Assembly: GCF_037392515.1 (NCBI RefSeq)
Contig: NC_090285.1
Coordinates: forward strand, 5,211,501-5,275,500
DNA from: Haliotis asinina
Taxonomy: Eukaryota; Mollusca; Gastropoda; Lepetellida; Haliotidae
Reading direction: 5' to 3'
Length of the DNA stretch: 64,000 bases
Shown here: positions 56,101-64,000 of the stretch, piece after piece
Position numbering within the stretch: the first letter of the stretch is position 1
Layout: each line of letters begins with the position of its first letter
Translations under genes and position numbers: made by a program
The notes under the pieces: model-generated
Told to the model about the DNA's origin: nothing
What the model saw: the letters and a program-made list of their open reading frames with translations, nothing else
The model's database searches: none

Positions 56101-57690
56101 ATTTTGAAACGACCCCTACCTGCTTCGCATCATCCTCACAATGTGTTCCAGAACATTTGTCCGTACCCTTGCTGATACTTGTAAAGCTTTTGATGCCCGC
56201 TTACGGAATTTATTAATGGCATAAAATGGTTTGCACCTTTCAGCACTGAAAAAAATCGTACACTTTAATCATCAACTGTTTCACGTCAACATTCAACTTC
56301 ATGTTGCATCAGGCATGTGTATCCCGTGCACGACGAGAAAGTGGCTGTTCCGTTTCTGTGGTTTCACCCCGCCGCGACAGATAACAAATTCTGCATTTTC
56401 AATTATGATAGTTTTTTAAACAACCTTTTTGGTGGAGTCCAGAAAATGTTCAGATATAAGAAAGCTGCTGGGTATTAGTAAATGATAAACATGTGTACTA
56501 TTTTTATTTATGTGGCAATTTCGTACAATGAACAAATTTGCAATTCATCGGTCCGTTTCTGACTCAAACGGACTCAAGCACCCATTAGGTTTCCTGGGAA
56601 TTTAGATTCCAGCGAAGGACTGGTTTCCTACAATTTCTTCGGGAGGTGTATTCAGTAACACTACCGCGAGGGCTTGGTAATCACTATGTGAACCTATCCG
56701 GACTTAAAGACGCTGACCCGGCACTATATCTGAACATGTTTCCTCTGTCCGTCACTAAAACTCCATGTAAAGACGCGGTTCAACACGAGGAAGACGTTTG
56801 TGGTGCCCTTAAGTGCACAATGGTCTTAAGTGCACAGAAAGTATTAATATTCATCAGTGGGCGGAGCTTTGATAGCAAATCTCATACAGTGGTGTTGATA
56901 GTACCGTGTTTGCGATGCTTGTACCGATCTCTTGTAGAAGAATGTCTCTTATACACAGATGAATGGTCATCGTGATGCTCACTAAATGTCTTAATGCACT
57001 TCGGTGTCGCCAGCGTCTTTTCTTAGTTATAAGCGTGGCAGTCGTTGGCGAAGTTTCATCATAGAAAAGTACTTGCCGTGTGTAAATTATAGTGCAAGCT
57101 ACTCATTGTTATAGCTCCTCATTTGACAAGTTTTTTTCTGGTAAGCCTCAAACTGTATATTTGAATACAATATTTGAATATTGATCTAGTGTGGTCATTT
57201 ACAAATTTCATAATTTCTTTGAGTGAATATGGACTCCTAGCTTAAGATTTTCGTTTTGAAAATTTGGAAATCATGCAAAAATAGTAACTGATCGATCCTG
57301 GAGTGATCAAAACATTTCCGACAGATTGTATTTACTTGAAATGGAATTTCAATCACTGGTCATCCATTACTTTATGGATAACAACTTCTTTACTTCATAA
57401 ATACGACATTTTGATACAGATATTTTGTATCCCTGTCAATAGTGCATTCCAGCTTGACATCGGTAAGTCACGTCAGTGATATTCACAGGCCAAGACTTTG
57501 TTATGTCAAATTGATAAAAACTGTATCATTAAAGAAAACACAATGTGCCTACTCAGTTTCTTGCCACTATTGCTACTGTAAATAATGGCATGCACTAAGC
57601 AAAGAAATTTGAAATTTTAGATAATTCAGATGTTAATCTGGGTGTTTGAGTAAATTCATGGGATCACTCACTTGTTTTCAGATGCACTGG
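53171..57690. other. Long unassigned AT-rich stretch
   Basis: I recognise no gene in 4.5 kb. A fragment starting GTGAGTGAGTGAGTTTAGTC near 55577 resembles the end of a SINE. A piece near 57366-57390 (TTTATGGATAACAACTTCTT) is shared with the Kolobok-like elements. A 109-codon frame at 56646-56975 has no recognisable domain. Confidence 0.35.
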
Positions 57691-57697
57691 GTTGTGC

Positions 57698-57850
57698 AGT
57701 GAGTGAGTTTAGTTTTATGCCGCTTGTAGCAATATTCCAGATATATAACAACGGTGAATATAAAATATAGGCTTCACACATTATAATCATGTGGGGAATC
57801 GAACCTGGGTTTTCAGCGTTATGAGTGAACGCTTTAACGTAGGTGTAAGT
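57698..57850 (-). repeat. tRNA-derived SINE copy
   Basis: Read on the minus strand it contains GGTTCGATTCCCCAC (complement of about 57793-57807), a canonical Pol III B box, downstream of an A-box-like region. It ends in 'AATATTGCTACAAGCGGC' and a CTCACTCACTGC tail. No complete cloverleaf is seen, so it is a SINE rather than a tRNA gene. Confidence 0.65.
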
Positions 57851-57884
57851 GGTCATGTACATGTTAGGCATCACTGCTTAAAGA

Positions 57885-58010
57885 ATCCAGTCATGTGTGA
57901 AGCTTTGAAGGAGGAGATTCAACGAATGTTGGACAATGACATTAATGAACCAAGTCAATGTGCCTTGAGTTCGAAGCAAGATCAAGGTACAGATGCTGTA
58001 CCTCCTTGAA
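57885..58010 (+). mobile_element. Gypsy-type Pol fragment (fossil)
   Basis: About 40 codons read 'CEALKEEIQRMLDNDINEPS', the start of a Ty3/Gypsy RT domain (pattern 'LKEEIxxMLDNDIIEPS...WSSP'). Nothing else of the element was found. It is a short, broken, old fragment unrelated in sequence to the element at 10207-15205. Confidence 0.5.
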
Positions 58011-58093
58011 ACGTGTGAACGTTGTTTCTATAACTGACTATATATACCATGGGTCAATGACTTCATCACCGGTATCAGTAATGCCAAGTAGCC

Positions 58094-58346
58094 GTGAATA
58101 TCCGGGTTAGAACTGATCTTCAGCTTGTCATAATAGGCGACTAACGGGATCGGGTGGTCAGACTAGCTGACCTGGTAACCACATGGCATCGTATTCTGAT
58201 TGCGTAGATCGATGCTCATGATGTTGATCACTGGATAGTCTGTGGGTCCAGAGTCGATTGTTTACAGACCAACCCCATATAAGTGGAACATTGTTGAGAG
58301 CGGCGCAAATCCAAATTCACTCACTCACTCACTCACTCACTCACTC
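58094..58346 (+). repeat. Abalone-type SINE, near full length, with (CACT)n tail
   Basis: It contains the full order 'ATATCCGGGTTAGAACTGAT', 'GGCGACTAACGGGATCGGGT', 'GATCGATGCTCATGATGTTG', 'ATTGTTGAGAGCGGCG' and ends in seven to eight CACT repeats (58318-58346). Confidence 0.75.
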
Positions 58347-58349
58347 GGG

Positions 58350-59428
58350 TGACAGAAGCTAACGGTGAATTTAGTACGTGAGAATTTGCAATGGCACATG
58401 TACAAGTTTTAGGTCTATATTATAGGCCAAGGTCAGTTAGAACTATTTCAAGCAAAGGTGAAATTTCCCAGAGACAAAGGAACTTTATAAAACAAAAACA
58501 CTTGTAGCATCATATTCCACTGTTTCCTTGGCAAAAGGAGACCCATGTTTACCCATTATGAACGAAACCAATTTCAATCAACGACTTTCCATGCTACCAA
58601 GTCTTTAAGAACAGTATACTGAAACTTGATATTTGCCTTTGATCGTGGACGGCACAATTATAATATCAAGGTATGGTACAAGGGTCTGATCATAAAAACC
58701 CATAATTATAATATGAATGACTGTATGGGGGTCATAGGTTTTGTAATCTTTATGTGGCATTTCCAACATGCCTGACCAAGAGTAACTGTTTGGGAGCATT
58801 CATTGTTCGATTTCCTTATATTGATACATTTATCGAAGTACTCTCATGGCCATGTTTCAACCACCTGACACATTGGACATATGTATTTTGTACTTGCAGA
58901 GTACGAGTTGTGTTTTTGTTATAACTATTTAATCACCAAGCGCTTGTGTGAGTGGTCGAGATCATATACGTGCAATTAGTGTCATTGTGTCATTCGCCAC
59001 AGCCTGAAGGACGATTGTGGAGTTGATTTCGAATCAACTCGATTGTTCACTATGAAAGTAAATGGGTTCAGGCTATGCAACTTTAGCAATGATTTGGGAA
59101 TGGCAAGTAGCTATAGCGGCATACATGAATATCTTTTACACATTCACACTAACATCAGGGAATCCATAGTTCTGTTTAACGTCTAGTTGGCCCATGAAGA
59201 CAATGAGACACATGGCTAGCATACTCTACCACAGTTATTCAACGCGATTCAGTTGACTGATGAAACGGCCAGAGATAAGTATCTTCAATAATGAGGAGAA
59301 GATATTGTTTTATTATAAAAACAGAATTTGACAAAGAGTTTGCGGTAACAAAGACTTCCTGTTGTATGACAACGTTGAAACACTCACGGGGTCTTTACTT
59401 TGTATTCTTTGTGACATTGCAAACACCA
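58350..59428. other. Intergenic stretch downstream of P450 copy C
   Basis: No gene was recognised. The segment 59300-59350 (GATATTGTTTTATTATAAAA) matches sequence near 46340 downstream of copy B, so part of it is duplicated flank. Confidence 0.4.
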
Positions 59429-62387
59429 TTAGTTTCGGGGAATAGCTTTTACTTGGAATTCGCATGGCAAATGAGTGAAACCCATTATTCCATCCATTGG
59501 AGGCTTTTCCCCGTTCACTGGGACGAACTTGAACTTCTGAATCATGGTGGTGAGGAAGAGGAAGAGCTCCATCCGGGCCATTGACTCCCCAAGGCAAACC
59601 CTTCGACCTTGAAATATGAAACAACAAACATTCATTACCGTATATGTGTATGTGCGTGCTTGCGGGCGTATTATATATTTATGTGTGTATGCACCCATGT
59701 CCTTACACATCTGTATGTCGCGTGTCTTGGTAACTCACCCAAAGAAAACGGAATGAATTCATCCCTCTTCTGAATCTTGCCTGTTCCGTCAAGGAAATGG
59801 TCTGGTCGAAAGTTTTGTGGGTCTCCCCATACATCCTTGTCTTGGAGGACTGAATCAAGGTTCAACATGACTGTGACGCCTTTCGGGAAGGTGTATCCTC
59901 TGAACTGTACATCTTGTGCAACTGCGTGAGGGACAGCAGTAGGAGCAATATCAGCGTATCTTAAGACTTCCAAAATGGTGGCCTCCACGTAAGGAAGGTT
60001 CGTCTTGTCCTTCATGGATGGTCGTCTGCTCTGACCGACATTTTCCAGAATCTCCTGGAAGCACCTCTCTTGTATATCTGGGTAGTTCAGGAAGTAGACA
60101 AGCGTCCAACGTATTGTAGTGGCCGTTGTCTCCGTGCCCGCAACAAACAGATCAGAAATAGTCCGAGCCAGATTCTCCACTGCCAAAATAAATTTTATAT
60201 AAGTTTTATATAAGTTTTAGTGCTGAGTTCAAACTTTCACCTGAAAGATGACACATCGGAAGCACATCAATCACATTCAAATGAATTCGAAACGTGAATA
60301 ACAGTAGCAGAATCAACTGTTCAGTCAGTGTAGATTCTGAAAGAAAGTTCAGCTTCCCTACTCTGTCAATTTACAGAACCAACAATACGTTTTGATAGGA
60401 TTTAAAAACAAGGTCAGATCGCTAAAGCCAAATGAAATAACACCAGCAAACAATATGGACTAGTGAAAGCAACTAATGATTACATGCATATCCATTTCTA
60501 TTTCATTACTTCCTGAGCAAATATAGATTTTATACAATTAATAAGGCTTTTTGTAACTTTTCAAATGTGGGCCGTAATGCCGTGAACAACCTCCTGCTAA
60601 TTAGGATGACAACTTTCAAATTATTATTGCCGTCGAAGCATATGCCAAAAATAGACCTAAAGAGTTCATTTACTGGAAGAGTATCTGTGTAGAATGACAG
60701 TAGGTGATGATGTCATTGGTAGAATGCAGAAAGAGGGGAAATAGATTTAGAAGAATCCTTTTCTGGCCCTGTCTGCTGTCATCCAAAGTTTGGCTGCCCT
60801 GTATATAAACTTTGTTGTTATTCCCGTCGTCGAAGGCCTAAAACATCACCATTATATGTAGACGTCATCACTTGTTTGAACAAAGAGCATGGTTTACGTG
60901 ACGTGTCACATCATGGCACAACTGATATGCGGTCAGTATGTCAACTGAGGGAGAAATCTGCAAAAACGCCAAATTTCAAAACATTCACGGGTACTGCCAA
61001 CGTTTGGTTTGACTCTGAAACCCGAAGACGTGTCAATTCCTGTTATAATATCCTATCTCCAACAAATGTGCCACCGAATCCCTGTTTCATACATTAACGG
61101 TAATCCTTAATCCTATCTTTCAATCTTTCAATCTTAATTTTAGTACCAAAAATGTCATATACCTGTAGCTCATTGTTAGAAGGGGGGGACAATCTACATA
61201 TAATATATTACATATAATAATATTAATACTGTAATGCAAAGATCTGATATTCTGTTTCATTTTTGGATGGCATGAGGGTATACAATATAGTCAAAGAAGG
61301 ACTATATATTCACAGTCAGTATTAATGTCACAGTTGAAGTTTTCATATTACACAGCATCCATCACAAATTTACAATTTTGTCCCTAACAGCTTGACATAC
61401 AGTTGTGTTGGCTGCCAGCAGTCACATCCTGGGTTCTGGTACATGCTGCTCCAGTCTGTGCACTAAGATCATATCAAAGTTGCATGTGTCATGTGCCTGG
61501 CACACACCGTGCTGGCAGTGACCGCTCTCCATGTAATTTCACTAATTACAGGTATGCAAGTTTAATTGAATTGTTTATCATAAAATAATTTCTTGTCAAT
61601 TCATGTAATCCAATAACTGTATTTAATAATAGGATAGTAACTATTAACTTTCATAGTTATTTAAATCTAATCATAATGTGAAATGTCGCGTTAGTTTTAC
61701 TTGGCATATTGATGTATGAACACATATCATGCTGGCAGTGGCAGCTGTCCATGTAATTTCACTAATTACAGGTTTATCATAGCACGTCAAATCTTTCTAG
61801 CAAGATTTAGTGGCAGAATAAGCGTGGTCGTGTTCTAAAACCTGTGACAGTAAGGACAATACCAAATGTTCTAGGACATTTTCACATCCCAGAAACGGTC
61901 AGAGGTCAGTCACCACTATCCAACATGACTAACTTGTGGACAAAAAACTTCCTTCCTATTCCTCAATCCATTCCTTTCCTAGAAAAGACAAAATGTCTTT
62001 TGAAATTAATGAAAAATGCTGGAGCCCCTCGTTGATAACATCTTTTTAATTTTTTTTTTAAAACGATTAGACGACAATAGGCATTACCATGGACACCAAA
62101 TGTGGGATCGAGGCTAGAATGCTCGAGGCATCAATGAAGTTTTGAAAACGTTTATGGTAGACTTGAGGAGGCCATTTAATAATGATTTAGTAATGAATCA
62201 GTGACAAAAATGATCCCTGGTGCAATTCCCTATTTCCACTTGCACAAAAACTGTGCGATGTTTTTCAAGGGCAGCAGCTGACTGGCCCAAGCACATGTAT
62301 ATGACGGGTGCCATCGGTTGGGCAGGATACGCTCACCCTTTCTAGCACACCTGGTATCATCGCTATCAGATGGTGTTTAAGCGCAAA

Positions 62388-62427
<40 letters not shown>

Positions 62428-63129
62428 GCTCTGTGTGTGTGTTCTTTGCAACAAAGTAGTACATACTGCACGACCCTTAAATATCCTTAAACACATCAAA
62501 CTTACAGTATTAGCTAGCGTCGTGGTTTCCACGGTCAAAACTCTGTCGTGGAAAAAACATAATGTACATACCTAGTACATACCTAAGTAACACAACACAC
62601 TTACAGTCTAATGTCGTTGTTTCTTGTTTCTGTTGGCGATGTCGCATCTCCTTCAAGTACACATGGATGAAGTCATCCCGATTTTCCTCATCGTGATCCT
62701 TTAAGTGATTCTTAATGAAAGGTTCAATTAGTTGATTATCTACGATTTCTACATTGTCCATTGCTTTCTTGAACTGGAACGGGTCACCAGGCAGATATCG
62801 CACAAGAGGGAAAACGTTCAATAATCCCGATGCTGTGCTTCTTTTAAAATTATCATCCAGTGCTTTCAGAAATTTGACGAAGAGGGGGTCGGTATATTCA
62901 AAACGTTTGCCAAAGACAGTGGAACAGATGACATTTGAAACGGCATTCTGCACAAGACGTTGTATGTTGAAACCTTGGCCTCTCTGTTCCTCAAGGGCCA
63001 AGACAAAGTGTGCAATTTCCTCGTGTATTTTGTCTTCCATGATGGTTCTTCCAGCCCCAAACTCTCGCAGAGTGTTGAGAGTAAAACGCCTCTGTTCATG
63101 CCACACGTCCCCGGAGGTTCCGATTACTC
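59429..63129 (-). CDS. CYP2-like cytochrome P450, copy C (exons 2-4; exon 1 outside the window)
   Basis: The exons on the minus strand are 63129-62605 (525 bp), 60179-59739 (441) and 59607-59429 (179), with the same borders and phases as copies A and B. Residues from 'VIGTSGDVWHEQRRF' to 'VKAIPRN' are open without a stop, including 'VAGTETTATTIRW' (I-helix), 'EVLRYA' (ExxR), 'FRPDHF' and heme loop 'FSLGRRVCLG'. Pro-Asp-His replaces the usual Pro-x-Arg of the 'PERF' region, which is a mild deviation. Exon 1 was not found between 63130 and 64000; in the paralogues it lies 1.2-1.5 kb upstream of exon 2, so it should be beyond the edge. It is partial because of the window, not visibly broken. Confidence 0.88.
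60180..62604. other. Intron 2 of P450 copy C
   Basis: This 2.4-kb intron is larger than in copies A (0.6 kb) and B (0.5 kb). It holds a (CT)n microsatellite at 62391-62429. It also holds a ~50-bp direct repeat (61503-61553 and 61721-61772, sharing CCATGTAATTTCACTAATTA). Two short plus-strand frames (60876-61097 and 61844-62035) have no domain I can name. Confidence 0.5.
62391..62429. repeat. (CT)n microsatellite
   Basis: A near-uninterrupted CT dinucleotide run is followed by a short GT run. Confidence 0.9.
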
Positions 63130-63539
63130 CTGTGTAACAAATACGTAAAGTAGAATCAGGGATATGACGTTATGTGCCAGTGTTTGTTAATATTGTTGAA
63201 CAGTGTTGTATTTGTAAGACTCATTTCAGGGTGGCGGTGATTGGTTACTATGTTTTGATTGTGAGACAGGAAAAGGTGTCTAGTGATCGAGGCCTATTCT
63301 GAAATACTCACGCGTAGTTTTCCCCAGAGAACACTAACACAGCCACTTACAAGTGAAATGTCCAGTCCATCGACAAAATTAATCCTTATGCTATGATTCC
63401 GTATATATTCGTTTTCTGAATTCCTGTTAATTATCATAGATGCAAACCAAACGTGTAAATCATTTCGGCAAGTAGCGGGCATAGCCATTGGGACCAACTG
63501 TGCTTCCCACACCATCAGCCAAAATGAATCATTGTATAG

Positions 63540-64000
63540 AGGAGCAACTGCAGGATTCCCACTACATCATATATACTGGGAGGAGACTGGAAATATCAAC
63601 TGAATATATTAATCGCTCATATAGAACAGCAGATAAATGATTCCACTTCCTTATAAAGGGACCTATCTTATTGTTTTTCCTGGCCATATACTTTTCGGTT
63701 GTCCATGTGTCTTTTAAGTCTATGAAATCTCTCAAAAGCGGGCGCATGTTGTTTAATATTTGAAACATAAATGAATCTTTCGGCTAGAAGTATAATATGA
63801 TTTAGTATCTTATTGTTTGAATATATTCCAAACATGATAGTGAATTTAAAAGAGACATTACATACACTGGAAGTGGATATCTAGAAATGTTCTACATTTT
63901 GTCAAAAGTTTTTAACTAAATCACAGTAAAAGAATACATGCGATATGTCTTCTGGGATATTTTTACAGAGATTCCATGTATCAGTAGCCACTAATTTTCA
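63540..64000 (-). mobile_element. L1-like LINE 3' end fragment
   Basis: Minus-strand frames carry the C-terminal landmarks of L1/Tx1-type LINEs: 'PEDISHVFYCDLVKNF' near 63910-63960 (Cys/His-containing 'ETxxHLFxxC' segment), 'IILLAERFIYVSNIKQHAPA' near 63755-63800, and 'EKYMARKNNKIGPFIRKWNH' near 63630-63690. The frames change between them. It runs off the right edge. If copy C's exon 1 lies beyond, this LINE sits in its first intron. Confidence 0.5.

Noticed and set aside
57780-57850. Possible tRNA gene (good B box)
   Set aside because: Flanks and tail are those of a SINE and no complete cloverleaf can be drawn.
60876-61097. Short frame with a vague 'DVSHHGTTDM' resemblance to transposon-type zinc-finger proteins
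   Set aside because: There is no convincing Cys/His pattern and it is isolated in an intron; the resemblance is too weak to call.

Overview
The window is animal nuclear DNA, most likely from a gastropod mollusc close to abalone (Haliotis). This rests on intron-split cytochrome P450 genes, several families of non-LTR retrotransposons, DNA transposons, and interspersed SINEs ending in (CACT)n-type tails with the 'ATTGCTGAGTGCGGCG' motif, which I associate with abalone genomes. The species call is inference.

The host genes form a tandem cluster of CYP2-like P450 genes, all on the minus strand. Copy A (22747-26573) has the complete four-exon structure but one in-frame stop in exon 2. Copy B (46695-50028) is intact by eye and encodes 491 residues. 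Copy C (59429 to beyond 63129) is intact for exons 2-4, and its first exon must lie past the right edge. A fourth relic is a lone damaged exon 1 at about 10.1-15.4 kb. It is split by a young Ty3/Gypsy LTR retrotransposon (10207-15205, two 160-bp LTRs, 5-bp target duplication) and cut short by a 120-bp near-perfect palindrome. Exon lengths in complete copies are identical (331, 525, 441 and 179 bp) with the same phases. A flank duplication (16.5-17.3 kb against 44.75-46.2 kb) suggests that a further copy has been lost.

Nearly everything else is transposon-derived. From left to right: LINE remnants and nested Kolobok-like THAP elements (1-3.5 kb); an L1-like fragment carrying two LTR-like repeats in inverted orientation (3.9-5.9 kb); Tc1 and LINE debris (6.1-9.6 kb); the Gypsy element; a Penelope-like terminal piece with a hammerhead-like motif (17.8 kb); LINE pieces (19.3-22.6 kb); P450 A; a 1.6-kb array of 34-bp repeats (27.9-29.5 kb); LINE, Tc1 and CR1/L2-like debris (29.8-33.9 kb); then a chain of four R4/Dong-like LINE copies joined 5'-end-to-tail at TTA/TAA repeats (33.9-42.9 kb), the second of which carries a Kolobok-like insertion at TTAA; then P450 B, further debris, P450 C and an L1-like tail.

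The most interesting structures are the self-targeting chain of Dong-like elements, the precise TTAA insertion of a THAP element inside the LINE reading frame, and the P450 birth-and-death cluster. I found no prokaryotic features, CRISPR array, rRNA gene or free-standing tRNA gene. All homology statements come from reading motifs by eye; no searches were run.
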